Notes: generated by a model not told the origin, from the sequence alone. A stretch of DNA of 64,000 nucleotides from Longimicrobium sp. (GCA_036389795.1 DASVWD010000048.1:1-64000), one strand, 5' to 3'; shown: positions 53,336-62,336, numbered from the stretch's first letter. Translations and numbers: made by a program.

Positions 53336-53392
53336 GGCGGGCGAAGAGCGAAATCGATCGGGATCGAGGTCGATCAGGGATGGATGACGGGA

Positions 53393-53421
53393 GGGCGCGA
53401 CCGCGGGCGGCGGTCGCGCCC
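53393..53421 (+). terminator. Terminator after the small membrane protein
   Basis: Perfect 11-bp stem GGGCGCGACCG / CGGTCGCGCCC followed by TTCGTCGTTG. Confidence 0.75.
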
Positions 53422-53459
53422 TTCGTCGTTGCTGGGCCGGGGTGGGGAGCCAGGGCGAA

Positions 53460-53636
53460 TGAATTCGCTGCAACAACTACACGAAGTCCGCCTGCGCGGA
53501 CTGGCGGGCTGCGCCCGCGCGCTTCGCGCACCGAAGCCAGCCCCCTGGCGCCGAAGCCGGCTCGCGCGCCGAACCAGCCTGCGAAGGCAGGCTTCTCGCC
53601 GCTGTTGCCGCGGCTGCAACCGCCCGGCTCGACACC
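53460..53636. repeat. Degenerate dispersed repeat with nested palindromes
   Basis: AAGTCCGCCTGCGCGGACT, GCGGGCTGCGCCCGC, CCTGCGAAGGCAGG and a REP-A-like tail TTGCCGCGGCTGCAACCGCC. It shares blocks with 11846-11970. No gene. Confidence 0.6.
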
Positions 53637-56351
53637 CTACCGCCCGAGCCAGTAGGTCGCCTTGACGACGAACACGTTGTCGGCGTGGCGGCGGAAGATC
53701 TCGCCGAGGTCGCGCCGCGCGTCGAAGTCGCCGACGCCGTCCGTGCCGCTGCGCTCCTGCTGCCACACGAAGAAGAGCGTGCTCCCGGGCCGGTACTCCC
53801 AGCGCAGCACCGCGCTCCCGCGCAGGCTGCGCACGCGGAAGTCGGGATCGGCGAAGTCGAAGTCCGCCGTCGCGGGGTCCCGGTCCGGGTCGAGGCGGTA
53901 GCGCGCCGGCCGGCCCCCGGAGTCGCGGGCCGCCACCCGGACCTGCAGCGTGTCGAAGTAGGCGCGCGCGCCGCTCCGCGGGCGGACGTACTCCTGGAAG
54001 CCGGTGTAGCTCCCGGCCGAGACGAAGGGCTGCGCGAACAGCTCGAGGGTGAGCTCCGGGGTGAACGTCCAGTTGAGCCGGGTGCCCAGCGAGAGCGTCC
54101 GCTGCCGCATCTCGGCGAAGACGGCCCGCCGCCCGTAGAACGCGCTCGCCGAGGGGTCCTGGAACTGCTCGACGTACTGCCCCATGTCGTTCATGGCGGA
54201 GAAGGACGGTGCGAAGGCGAGCTCCGCGCCCGCCGCCGGCTTCCAGCGCAGCGACGCCGTCATCCGCCAGTAGCTGCTCCGGTCCCCCCAGCGGGCCCGG
54301 ACGGGGTTCACCTCCAGCACCACCGCGCGGCGGGGGTCGGTGGAGACCTCGGGCGACACGTACCAGCTCCAGGCCCGCCGCACCGCCGCGCCGCCGCGCG
54401 TCATCCGGTCGTCGATGACGGAGGGGCGGTAGTGGCCGTAGAGGGAGACCGTCCAGTAGTTCCGCAGCTGCGCGCTGGCGTTGGAGTGGAGCTGCAGGTC
54501 GGTGCGGTCCCCGTCGAAGTTGTACTGCTGCTGGCCGCCGCCGACCCACGTCGCGCCGCGGTACCACGAGCCCGGCCGGGTCCACCGGTGCTGGAGGTTG
54601 GCGGCCATCCACACGTAGTCGGCGCGGGTGAGGAAGGCGAGGTCGTTGACCTCGAAGCCCGGGCTGCGGTAGTTGACCATCGCCTCCCAGCGCCACGCCC
54701 CCTGGTCCCGGCTGGCCCGCAGGTACCCGCCGAAGCCGCGCAGCGCTTCCGCCGAGGTGTCGTACTCGTCCGGGAAGACGCCGCCGCCCCCGCCGCGGCG
54801 GTCGGGGCGCTGGAAGTAGCGGGCGCTGGAGCGCTGCAGCCGGGCGATGGCGAGCGAGTCGCCCGCGACGCTGGAGAGCACGAAGTTGCCCATCAGCGAG
54901 TATCCGTTCCCGCGGGTGGCGAGCGTCCAGTCGAAGCCCAGGGCCTCGGCGTGCGCGGGGAGCTGCGCGCGGAGCGGACCGTCGTCCTCGCCGAAGCGGC
55001 GGAGCACCGACGTCGCCATCGCGCCCCAGGTGAACCGGCCGCCGCCCGTGGTGCGCCGCACGCGGCCCAGCCAGTAGCTGGTCAGCGGCTCCACCGCCAC
55101 CTCGCCGCGCACGCCGAGGGTGTCCTGCACCAGGGCGGCCTCCCGCGCGGTGACCGCCTCCAGGAGGGCGACCTGCCACCCGCCCGGGGCGCGCCCGGTG
55201 AGCCGGGCGGCGCCGAGGAGGCGCGTGGCGCGGGGAACCTCCCGGAAGCGGTAGTCACCCTGCACGGCGCCCTGCGGCGCCCGGCCGATGCGGCGGGAGT
55301 AGAAGACGTTCATCCCGCTCGCGTTGCTGCAGGTGAAGCAGCTGAACCCCCCGAAGAACAGGAGCCCGCTCTCCTCCACGAAGAAGGGGCGCTTCTCGGC
55401 GAAGTAGCTCTCGAACGCCGACAGGTTCACCACGGCCGGGTCCTGCTCCACCTGGCCGAAGTCGGGGTTGACGGTGACCGACAGGGTGAAGCTGCTCCCC
55501 AGGAGGAGGCGCGCGTCGGCGCCCGTCCGCGCGCCGTAGCGGCGCTCCGCCTGGAACGGGCTCCCCGGCTCCGTGGGTGTCACGTCGCTGGCCCGCGCCA
55601 GCACGTAGGGGACGAGCTCGACGCCCCGCGGACGGTCGCGGACGACGATCCCCTCCAGGTGCCCGAAGCGGTGGGGGCCGCCCGCCTCCCGCCGCCCCCA
55701 GAACGCCCACATCGTGGTCTCGCCCAGGCGCTCCACCCAGCGCCAGACCTGCATCCCCCAGAGCTGGGCCGTGTCGCGCCCGAAGCGGAGCTGGCTCCAG
55801 GGGATGCGGATCTCCGCCGTCCATCCCAGCGAGTCGACGCGCGCGACGTAGTCCCACACCGGGTCCCACGACGGGTCGGCGCCCGGCGAGGCCTGCCCCG
55901 CGTCTCCCTTCACCCCGGACGGGTTCACGGTGAAGACGGTGCGGCCCGCGTGGTCGTGGTAGGTGTCGAAGACGAGCTGGAGCCGGTCTGCCTCGGCGAC
56001 CTGGTCGCGGCGGACCAGGCGGGTGCGCACCCCGCGCGCGCCGAGCGAGTCGTACATGCGCGCGCCGACGTAGAGCGCCCGGGCGTCGTAGGCGAAGCGC
56101 ACCTCCGTCTCCTGCGTGGCGGGCCGCCCCTCGTCGGGCTCCTGCTGGCGGAAGCCCGTGGCCGGCACCCCGCCGCTCCACGCGGCCTCGTCCAGCGCGC
56201 CGTCCAGGGTGATCGGCGCGGCGGTCTCGACGGCCACCGCCCGGGGCCGCCCGGCGTGCTCGTCCGGCGCGGGCGCCTGCGCGGCGAGCGAGATGGGCGC
56301 GAGCGAGGCCCAGGCGGCGAGCAGCGGGGTGCAGCGGCGTCTGCGGGACAT
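53637..56351 (-). CDS. DUF5916 outer-membrane protein with CBM9-like domain, paralogue 2
   Basis: A 904-residue exported protein; signal peptide cleaved near PISLAAQA. Residues ~40-225 form the CBM9-like domain (ITLDGALDEAAWSGG, LYVGARMYDS, WTAEIRIPWSQLRFG). The DUF5916 barrel follows, with VNPDFGQVEQDPAVVNLSAF and FAEKRPFFVEESG, and the same C-terminal strand VFVVKATYWLGR as the paralogue at 13866. A Cys pair in GGFSCFTCSNASG is unique to this copy. Uptake or binding of an unknown ligand is inferred from family context. Its 5' end lies 63 bases from the end of the beta-lactamase-like gene on the same strand. Confidence 0.88.
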   Translation of the reverse strand: MSRRRRCTPLLAAWASLAPISLAAQAPAPDEHAGRPRAVAVETAAPITLDGALDEAAWSGGVPATGFRQQEPDEGRPATQETEVRFAYDARALYVGARMYDSLGARGVRTRLVRRDQVAEADRLQLVFDTYHDHAGRTVFTVNPSGVKGDAGQASPGADPSWDPVWDYVARVDSLGWTAEIRIPWSQLRFGRDTAQLWGMQVWRWVERLGETTMWAFWGRREAGGPHRFGHLEGIVVRDRPRGVELVPYVLARASDVTPTEPGSPFQAERRYGARTGADARLLLGSSFTLSVTVNPDFGQVEQDPAVVNLSAFESYFAEKRPFFVEESGLLFFGGFSCFTCSNASGMNVFYSRRIGRAPQGAVQGDYRFREVPRATRLLGAARLTGRAPGGWQVALLEAVTAREAALVQDTLGVRGEVAVEPLTSYWLGRVRRTTGGGRFTWGAMATSVLRRFGEDDGPLRAQLPAHAEALGFDWTLATRGNGYSLMGNFVLSSVAGDSLAIARLQRSSARYFQRPDRRGGGGGVFPDEYDTSAEALRGFGGYLRASRDQGAWRWEAMVNYRSPGFEVNDLAFLTRADYVWMAANLQHRWTRPGSWYRGATWVGGGQQQYNFDGDRTDLQLHSNASAQLRNYWTVSLYGHYRPSVIDDRMTRGGAAVRRAWSWYVSPEVSTDPRRAVVLEVNPVRARWGDRSSYWRMTASLRWKPAAGAELAFAPSFSAMNDMGQYVEQFQDPSASAFYGRRAVFAEMRQRTLSLGTRLNWTFTPELTLELFAQPFVSAGSYTGFQEYVRPRSGARAYFDTLQVRVAARDSGGRPARYRLDPDRDPATADFDFADPDFRVRSLRGSAVLRWEYRPGSTLFFVWQQERSGTDGVGDFDARRDLGEIFRRHADNVFVVKATYWLGR

Positions 56352-56414
56352 GACCCTGGCGATGCGGGTTGGGGGTGGACGCGCGTCGGGAGGATGAGAA
56401 GTCGCCGGAGACCG

Positions 56415-57383
56415 CTACCGGCGTGCGGCGGACGTGGGCGCGGCGGCCCAGTGGCAGTAGGCCTCCCGGGTGATCGCGGCGATGGCGCGCTCGACGGCCG
56501 TGTCGGGGGCGGCGGCGTTGCGGACGAAGATCGCGACGGCCAGGTGCCCCGCGCCGCCGGGGAGCGTGACGATGCCGACGTCGTTGACGGCGGCCGGCCC
56601 GCGCTCGCCCGGCTGCCCCCAGGTGCCGGTCTTGTGCGCCACGACGGTCCCTTCCGGCACCCCGGCGACGATGCGGGTGGCCGGGTTCGCCGTGCGGGTC
56701 ATCCAGCCGAGGAGGAGCGCGCTCTCCCGGGGCGCCAGGAGCCGCCCGCCGTGCAGGGCGGCGAGCAGCGCCGTGGCGGTCCCGGGCGTCATGCTGTCGC
56801 GCTCCTCGCCGGCGGCGATGCGGCCGCCCACCTCGCGGCCCAGGCGGGTGTACGGCCGGTCGACGCGCACGCCGGGGAAGCCGAGGCGGCGGAGCTCGGC
56901 CGTGACCGAGTCGGCGCCGCCGGCCAGCCGCAGGAGCGCGTCGCTGGCGGTGTTGTCGCTCTGCGAGACGGCGCGCCGGAGGAGGTCTTCCACGGTGAGG
57001 GAGACGCCGGCCGGGTGGGCCTCGCGCAACGGGCTGTGCCCGGGGCTCATCTCCGCGGCGGCGATCGCGACCGTGTCGGAGAGCCGGATGCGCCCGCGCC
57101 CGGCCTGGCGCAGCACGCGGACGGCGATCGGGAGCTTGGTCACGCTCGACATGAAGAACGGCTCCCCGGCGTGGAGCCCCGCGGACGCGCCGCTCTCCAG
57201 GTGCCGCGCGTGGAAGCCGATCCGACCGCCGATCTCCGTCTCCCGCGCGCGCACGGCGCGGAGGAGTTGCTCCGTCGCGTCCGGAGACGGAGTGGCGGCG
57301 GGGCACTGCGCGGCCGCCGGCGCGGAGCAGATCAGCGCTGCAGCCGCCAGGAGGCAGCCGTGGAGCAAGGGGTGTCGCAGCAT
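56415..57383 (-). CDS. bla: Class A beta-lactamase-like serine hydrolase (omega-loop Glu missing)
   Basis: A 322-residue exported protein with signal LLAAAALICSAPAAAQ. Catalytic motifs: SVTK (Ser80, Lys83), SDN (142-144) and KTG (251-253, in HKTGTWGQ). In the omega loop, where class A enzymes have RWEPELN, this protein reads RPYTRLG (176-182), so Glu166 and Asn170 are replaced by Tyr and Gly. The nearby Glu in GREVGG could be displaced, but no plain equivalent is seen. Without that Glu, hydrolysis of the acyl-enzyme would be poor. Expression control by BlaI/BlaR1 is strongly suggested by two operator dyads in its promoter, so it is a real resistance-type regulon member. Confidence 0.85.
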   Translation of the reverse strand: MLRHPLLHGCLLAAAALICSAPAAAQCPAATPSPDATEQLLRAVRARETEIGGRIGFHARHLESGASAGLHAGEPFFMSSVTKLPIAVRVLRQAGRGRIRLSDTVAIAAAEMSPGHSPLREAHPAGVSLTVEDLLRRAVSQSDNTASDALLRLAGGADSVTAELRRLGFPGVRVDRPYTRLGREVGGRIAAGEERDSMTPGTATALLAALHGGRLLAPRESALLLGWMTRTANPATRIVAGVPEGTVVAHKTGTWGQPGERGPAAVNDVGIVTLPGGAGHLAVAIFVRNAAAPDTAVERAIAAITREAYCHWAAAPTSAARR

Positions 57384-57407
57384 CGTCGGACCTGTAGCAG
57401 AGGTTCA

Positions 57408-57454
57408 TACGAAGATCTTCGTACAAGGTACCACGAAAGGATTCGTAGTGTCAA
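57408..57454 (-). promoter_or_regulatory. bla promoter with two BlaI-type operators
   Basis: Minus strand TTGACA (57449-57454), 18-bp spacer, TACCTT (57425-57430). Dyad 2 (ACGAA-AGGA-TTCGT, 57433-57446) lies in the spacer. Dyad 1 (TACGAAGATCTTCGTA, 57408-57423, perfect 16-bp palindrome) lies over the transcription start. Confidence 0.85.
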
Positions 57455-57510
57455 GCACGGTGTTTCGGCCATAGAATCTGTTTCAATCAGCAGGCGGAAT
57501 CACGAGAGAC

Positions 57511-57540
57511 TTGCCTTCCACGAATCTCTTCGTATATAAT
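57511..57540 (+). promoter_or_regulatory. blaI-blaR1 promoter with a BlaI-type operator
   Basis: TTGCCT (57511-57516), 18-bp spacer, TATAAT (57535-57540). Dyad 3 (ACGAA-TCTC-TTCGT, 57520-57533) fills the spacer. It has the same dyad as in the divergent bla promoter, so the regulator likely represses its own operon. Confidence 0.88.
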
Positions 57541-57588
57541 GTCAGGCCGTGGGTGTTCTTCGTCCCTTTCCGACCCGGCAGTCCGACC

Positions 57589-57987
57589 ATGCAGCGTCCG
57601 CCACCGCTCCCCACCGAGGGAGAGCTCCGCCTGCTGCGCGTCCTGTGGGAGCGCGGCCCCAGCACCGTGCGCGAGGTGCAGCAAGCCCTGAGCGGGACGG
57701 GCGAGAGCGGGTACACGACGGTGCTGAAGCTCCTGCAGATCATGCACGGCAAGGGGCTGGTGATCCGCGACGAGAGCAGCCGCACCCACGTCTACGCCGC
57801 GGCGGTCCCGCCCGAGACCACCCAGCGGCAGCTCGTGAGCGACCTGATCGAGCGCGCGTTCGGGGGGTCGGCGCACCACCTGGTGATGCAGGCGCTCTCG
57901 CCGCAGGTGGCCAGCCGCGAGGACCTGGACCGCATCCGCGCGCTCCTCGACGAGCTGGAGCGCCGGGAGGGAGGAGGGACGCCGTGA
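57589..57987 (+). CDS. blaI: BlaI/MecI-family repressor
   Basis: A 132-residue winged-helix repressor. The DNA-binding half has TEGELRLLRVLWERGPSTVREVQ and the recognition-helix area GYTTVLKLLQIMHGKGLV. The C-terminal half is a dimerisation domain (LVSDLIERAFGGSAHH). BlaI is cleaved after BlaR1 senses beta-lactams. The Asn-Phe-type cleavage site of staphylococcal BlaI is not obvious. It overlaps blaR1 by GTGA. Confidence 0.92.
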   Translation: MQRPPPLPTEGELRLLRVLWERGPSTVREVQQALSGTGESGYTTVLKLLQIMHGKGLVIRDESSRTHVYAAAVPPETTQRQLVSDLIERAFGGSAHHLVMQALSPQVASREDLDRIRALLDELERREGGGTP

Positions 57988-60179
57988 GCGCCGCTTCCGC
58001 GGGAGTGCTGCACGCCGTCGGGTGGGCGCTGGTCCACTCGCTCTGGCAGTGCACCGCGCTGGCCCTGGCCCTGGCGGCCGCGCTCCGCGCCATGCGCCGC
58101 GCGCCGGCCACCCACCGCTACACGTTGTCGTGCGCCACCCTGGCGCTGATGCTGGCGACGACGGCGGGGACGGCCGTCGTCCTCGCGCGCTCGCCTTCAC
58201 CCGCCGCGAGCCGGTCGGCCGAGGCCGTGCCGGCGCCGGGCTCCGGGGAGGCCGCTCCCGCCGGGGCGCGGCCGGGGCCCGCCGCGCCCGCGGCCCCCGA
58301 GCTCAGCCCGCGCTGGGTGCCGCTCCGGGCGGGGCGCATCGCTCCGGCGGGGCTGCGCGCGGCGGTGGAGCCGCTCCTGCCGGCCCTGGTGGCCGCCTGG
58401 CTCGCGGGCGTCGCGCTCCTCTCGCTGCGGCTGGCGGGAGGCTGGCGGCGCGCCCGGCGCCTGGTGCGGGAGGGAACCGAGGCCGCCCCGGAGCCGGTGC
58501 GGCGCCTGGTGGCCCGGCTCGCCCGGGAGCTCGGCCTCTCCCGGCCCGTCGAGGTCCTGATGTCCGGCGCGGTGCACGTGCCCTCGGTGGTGGGGTGGCT
58601 GCGGCCGGTGATCCTCCTCCCGCTCTCCGCCCTCACCGGGATCGAGCCGCGCCACCTGGAGCTGCTGATCCTGCACGAGCTCGCCCACATCCGCCGCTAC
58701 GACTACCTGGTGAACCTGGTGCAGTCCGCGGCCGAGACCCTGCTCTTCCACCACCCCGCGGTCTGGTGGGTGGGCGGGCGGATCCGGGCCGAGCGCGAGC
58801 ACTGCTGCGACGACGTGGCGGCGCGCCTGGGGAGCGTGCGCGACTACATCGCGGCGCTGGCGCGGATGGAGGAGGTCCGGCGCTCGCGCCTGCCGCTGGT
58901 GCTGGCCGCCGACGGCGGGTCGCTGCTCGCGCGCGCCCTGCGCCTGGCGGAGCAGCGGTCCCCGCGCGCCGCGTCCCCGGCGCGCCTCGCTGGAGCGGGC
59001 GCGGCGCTGCTGGCCACGGCGGCGCTGGCGTTCGCGCTGCTGGGCGGCCGGCGGGGGCCGCCCTCCGCTCCGCCTCCGGCCCCGGCCGTCTCGGCGGTGC
59101 CGGCGCCCGGGCGGCCGCCGGTGGAGCGGGCGGCGCAGGCGGTCCCGTGCCCCGGCGCGCCGCCCGAGCCGGGATCCACGCGCTGCCCGGACCTGGAGCG
59201 CGCGGTCGCGGAGCTGCTGGCCGGCCGGGGCGCGCCGGAGGGGAGCGTGGCGGTGGTCGAGGACGTGGGCACCGGCGCCGTCCTGGCCTACCTGGCGTCC
59301 GGACCGGACGGAAACACCGCGGCGCTGACGGAGGCGGCCGTCCCCGGCTCGGTCTGGAAGCTGGTGGTCGCGTCGCTCTGGTGGGAGAGCGGCCAGGGCG
59401 ATGCGCCGGTGCCCTGCCCCGCGGAGCTCGCCGTGGGCGCCCGGACGGTGCGCAACTCGGTCCGCGCCCTGCCGCGCGTGCTCTCCGGGCCGCAGGAGAT
59501 GCTCGTCCACTCGTGCAACACCGCGGCGGTGGAGATGGCGCTCCGGCTGCGCGACGCGGTGGGCGCCGCGCGCGTGGAGGCGGGCTTGCGCCGGCTCGGC
59601 TTCGGCGGGGACGGCGGCGCGGGCCGCGACACGGCGTTCTGGGCCACGCGCTCGGAGGCGTTCCGGGCGCGCATGAGCCCCGAGCTCGCGCGGGCGGCGG
59701 TCGGGGCCGGCGAGGCGGACCTCGACTGGGCCGACTTCGCGCTGGGGATGCGCCGCGTGTCGGTGAGCCCGCTGCACGTGGCGCGCTTCGTCCAGGCGAT
59801 CGGCAACGGCGGCACGATGCTCCCGCCCACGCTGGACGCCGCGCTGGCCGGGAGGTCTCCGGGGCACCGGGCACTCTCGCCGGAGACGGCGGAGCGGCTG
59901 CAGCACGCCATGCTCGACGTGGTCCGCCGCGGAACGGCGCGCGGCGCGGACAGCGTGCTGGCGGGATCTCCCTGGCGGCTGGGCGGGAAGACGGGCACCG
60001 TCCCCGGAGCGCACCCGAAGGGCGACGGCTGGTTCGCCGGGCTGGCGTTCGACGCGGCGGGGCGGGCGCGCTACGCGGTCGTGGTCCGGATCCCGGGCGG
60101 CGGGCCCGGCGGCCGCGAGCCGGCCCGGGTGGCCGCCCAGATCGTGCGGATGCTCCCGGGGCCGGCCGCGTCCTCCTGA
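57984..60179 (+). CDS. blaR1: BlaR1-type M56 peptidase with PBP-type sensor domain
   Basis: A 731-residue protein starting at GTG 57984. N-terminal membrane helices flank a zinc-peptidase domain with LLILHELAHIRRYDYLV (His231, Glu232, His235) and the third ligand in RAEREHCCDDVAA. After a Pro/Ala linker (~360-420) comes a penicillin-binding domain with SVWK (Ser456), SCN in LVHSCNTAAVEM, and KTGT (Lys669). The sensor resembles a transpeptidase (PF00905) more than the class D-type sensor of staphylococcal BlaR1. Beta-lactam acylation should trigger the peptidase to inactivate BlaI. Confidence 0.88.
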   Translation: MSAASAGVLHAVGWALVHSLWQCTALALALAAALRAMRRAPATHRYTLSCATLALMLATTAGTAVVLARSPSPAASRSAEAVPAPGSGEAAPAGARPGPAAPAAPELSPRWVPLRAGRIAPAGLRAAVEPLLPALVAAWLAGVALLSLRLAGGWRRARRLVREGTEAAPEPVRRLVARLARELGLSRPVEVLMSGAVHVPSVVGWLRPVILLPLSALTGIEPRHLELLILHELAHIRRYDYLVNLVQSAAETLLFHHPAVWWVGGRIRAEREHCCDDVAARLGSVRDYIAALARMEEVRRSRLPLVLAADGGSLLARALRLAEQRSPRAASPARLAGAGAALLATAALAFALLGGRRGPPSAPPPAPAVSAVPAPGRPPVERAAQAVPCPGAPPEPGSTRCPDLERAVAELLAGRGAPEGSVAVVEDVGTGAVLAYLASGPDGNTAALTEAAVPGSVWKLVVASLWWESGQGDAPVPCPAELAVGARTVRNSVRALPRVLSGPQEMLVHSCNTAAVEMALRLRDAVGAARVEAGLRRLGFGGDGGAGRDTAFWATRSEAFRARMSPELARAAVGAGEADLDWADFALGMRRVSVSPLHVARFVQAIGNGGTMLPPTLDAALAGRSPGHRALSPETAERLQHAMLDVVRRGTARGADSVLAGSPWRLGGKTGTVPGAHPKGDGWFAGLAFDAAGRARYAVVVRIPGGGPGGREPARVAAQIVRMLPGPAASS

Positions 60180-60219
60180 TCCAGATCGGGCAAAAAGATT
60201 TGTCTCAAGCAGTTTGAAG

Positions 60220-60250
60220 TTCTCTGCTATCTCTGCTTCCTCTGCGTGAG
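60220..60250. repeat. CACGCAGAG family, half-copy
   Basis: The right arm TTCTCTGC..CTCTGC..CTCTGCGTGAG matches copies 1-4. The left arm is degenerate (TCTCAAGCAG, 60203). Confidence 0.7.
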
Positions 60251-60278
60251 GCCGGCAGTTTTCTGTTCCAAAACCAAT

Positions 60279-60310
60279 CGCCCCGCCCTCCGAAGCCGGA
60301 GGGCGGGGCG
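60279..60310 (-). terminator. ppiD terminator
   Basis: Perfect 14-bp stem CGCCCCGCCCTCCG / CGGAGGGCGGGGCG. On the minus strand the sequence beyond the stem is ATTGGTTTTGG. Confidence 0.8.
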
Positions 60311-60335
60311 GTCGATTTTACCGGAGAGTCCGGGT

Positions 60336-62165
60336 TCAGCTCGCGCGGCCGAAGACCTTGTCGCGGTTGTCCTTGATCTTGGAGCGCTTGCGCACGCTGT
60401 CCATCCAGCGGGCCAGCTGCTCCTGCTGCACGCGCATGGTGACGATCGAGCGCAGCTGCTCCTTCTCGGCCTCGAACGCCCGCCGGTCGGCGGGGGTGTG
60501 CGCGGTGGGGCGCACGATGAAGAGCCCCGCCGGGGTCTCCACCACGTCGCTCACCCGCCCCACCGGGGTGCCGAACGCCGCGCCGGTGGCCGCCGACGCC
60601 TGGCCGAACACGGTGTTCGGCTCGTTGCGCGTGAACGGACCCACCGTGCCCACCGTGAGCCCGCGCCGGGCCGCCGCCTGCTGCAGCGTGGCGCCGCGGC
60701 GCACCTCGGCCACGATCTGCTGCCCCACCTGCCGCGCCGCCGCGCGCTTCTTCTCCAGGATGAGCTGCTCGCGGATCTGCGGGGTGGCCTGGGCCAGCGT
60801 CATGGCGCCCGCGGGGGTGTAGCTCTCCAGCCGCACCAGGTACAGCGCCTGCTCGCCGTCGAAGAGCTGGCTCACCGGGTGCGCGCCGGCCTCCTCGTCG
60901 CGCGAGGCGCCGGACGCCCACTGCAGCGCCTCGAGCGCCGGGCCCACGCCGGGGATGTACGGCAGGCTCTCGGAGACCGTCACCCCCTGGCGCAGGGTGG
61001 CGCCCACCGCGCGCGCCGCCTGCTCGATGCGGCCGTTCTCGGCCAGCGTCTCCAGCGAGTCGGCCCGCGCGTCCAGGCGGGCCAGCTCCTCGTCGCTCTT
61101 CTGCTCCGGGAGCAGGATGTGGCGCACCTTGGCGGTGGCCGAGTCGGTGCGCTCGGTGACCTGCAGCAGGTGCCAGCCGTACTGCGTCTGCACCGGCTCG
61201 GAGACCTGCCCCGCCGGCGTGGCCCACACCGCCGAGTCGAACGCGGCCACCATCTGCCCGCGGGTGACGGTGCCCAGGTCGCCGCCCTGCGGGGCGCTCT
61301 GGGGGTCGCGCGACTCGCGGCGCGCCACCTCGGCGAAGTCGGCGCCGGCCAGGATCTGCTGGCGCAGCTGCCGCGCCTTCGCCAGCGTGGCCTGGCGGTC
61401 GGCCTCGGTGACGGCGGTGGGGAGGTAGGCCACGGTGAAGCGCGCCGACTCGGGGCGCTTGAACTCGTCCTTCTTCTCCTCGTAGCGGCGCCGGATCTCG
61501 GCCTCGCCCACCTGCACGGTGCCGGGGGCGACGCGGGGGTTGGAGAGGTCGAGCGCCACGTACTCGGCGGTGACCCGCTCGTTCTGGTCCTGCCAGTAGC
61601 GCCACAGCTCCGCGTCGGAGACCCAGGCGCCGGCGGCGATCTGCTGCTGCAGCTTGGACTGCGGGATCACCTGCCGGTAGTACTGCTCCAGGTCGTTGAG
61701 CACCTGGTCGCTGGCCTGGCTGCGCAGGAACTGCCGGTACTTGTTGATGTCGAACTGCCCGTTGGTCAGGAAGATCTCCTGCTGGGCGATCTGGGGCGCG
61801 GGGATGTTGAGCGCGGCGAAGCGGATCTCGTCGTCGCTGACGCCGATGCCGCGCCGGGCCATCTCCTGCTGGACCAGGATGTCGTTGACCAGCTCGTCCC
61901 AGGCGCGGTCCTCGAGCTGCTTCTGCTGCTCGGCGGTGAGGCGCGCCTGGCCCTGCTGGCGGAGCTGCTCCTGGAGCTGCTGCACCTTGGCCTGGTACGC
62001 CTCCAGGGTGATGGCCTGGCCGTTGACGCTCCCCAGCTCGCCGGGGCGGCCGCCGCCGGCGCCGGTGACCTCCATCCCGAACGTGAACACCATCCAGGCG
62101 AGGAAGGCGCCGACGATCACGACGACCATGAACTTGCCGGCCTTGCTGCGAATGAGCTGCATCAT
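60336..62165 (-). CDS. ppiD: Periplasmic peptidyl-prolyl isomerase chaperone (PpiD/SurA-like)
   Basis: A 609-residue protein. One membrane helix (residues ~12-30, FMVVVIVGAFLAWMVFTFG) is followed by a SurA_N-like chaperone domain (ELVNDILVQQEMARRGIGVSD). A parvulin domain follows with FAEVARRESRDPQSAPQGGDLG, then LQVTERTDSATAKVRHILLPE begins a second parvulin-like unit that may be inactive. The single N-terminal anchor and large periplasmic part match PpiD, which assists newly exported proteins. Two adjacent ATGs (62165 and 62162) could start it. The palindrome near 62190-62215 may be a leader structure. Confidence 0.88.
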   Translation of the reverse strand: MMQLIRSKAGKFMVVVIVGAFLAWMVFTFGMEVTGAGGGRPGELGSVNGQAITLEAYQAKVQQLQEQLRQQGQARLTAEQQKQLEDRAWDELVNDILVQQEMARRGIGVSDDEIRFAALNIPAPQIAQQEIFLTNGQFDINKYRQFLRSQASDQVLNDLEQYYRQVIPQSKLQQQIAAGAWVSDAELWRYWQDQNERVTAEYVALDLSNPRVAPGTVQVGEAEIRRRYEEKKDEFKRPESARFTVAYLPTAVTEADRQATLAKARQLRQQILAGADFAEVARRESRDPQSAPQGGDLGTVTRGQMVAAFDSAVWATPAGQVSEPVQTQYGWHLLQVTERTDSATAKVRHILLPEQKSDEELARLDARADSLETLAENGRIEQAARAVGATLRQGVTVSESLPYIPGVGPALEALQWASGASRDEEAGAHPVSQLFDGEQALYLVRLESYTPAGAMTLAQATPQIREQLILEKKRAAARQVGQQIVAEVRRGATLQQAAARRGLTVGTVGPFTRNEPNTVFGQASAATGAAFGTPVGRVSDVVETPAGLFIVRPTAHTPADRRAFEAEKEQLRSIVTMRVQQEQLARWMDSVRKRSKIKDNRDKVFGRAS

Positions 62166-62306
62166 GGTGCGTTACGAGCTCCGTCCGAGCGGCGCCCCGC
62201 GGGGGGCGCCGGTTGTGCGTCAGGGGGGGACCCGGTACAGTCGGGAAGTGAAGTCGCCAAAGATATTTAGACGGCGCCGGGGACGCAACCCGCGCCCGCG
62301 CGCGTG

Positions 62307-62336
62307 TTGACAGTGCCGCGCCGCGCCCTGTAAGTT
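62307..62336 (+). promoter_or_regulatory. Promoter of the second TPR gene
   Basis: TTGACA (62307-62312), 18-bp spacer, TAAGTT (62331-62336), about 50 bases before the ATG at 62389. Confidence 0.7.

Noticed and set aside
53685-57539. A 1284-residue plus-strand frame opposite the DUF5916 and bla genes.
   Set aside because: Composition is Arg/Gly/Pro/Val-rich with no motifs, while the minus strand has two complete, well-conserved genes in the same place.
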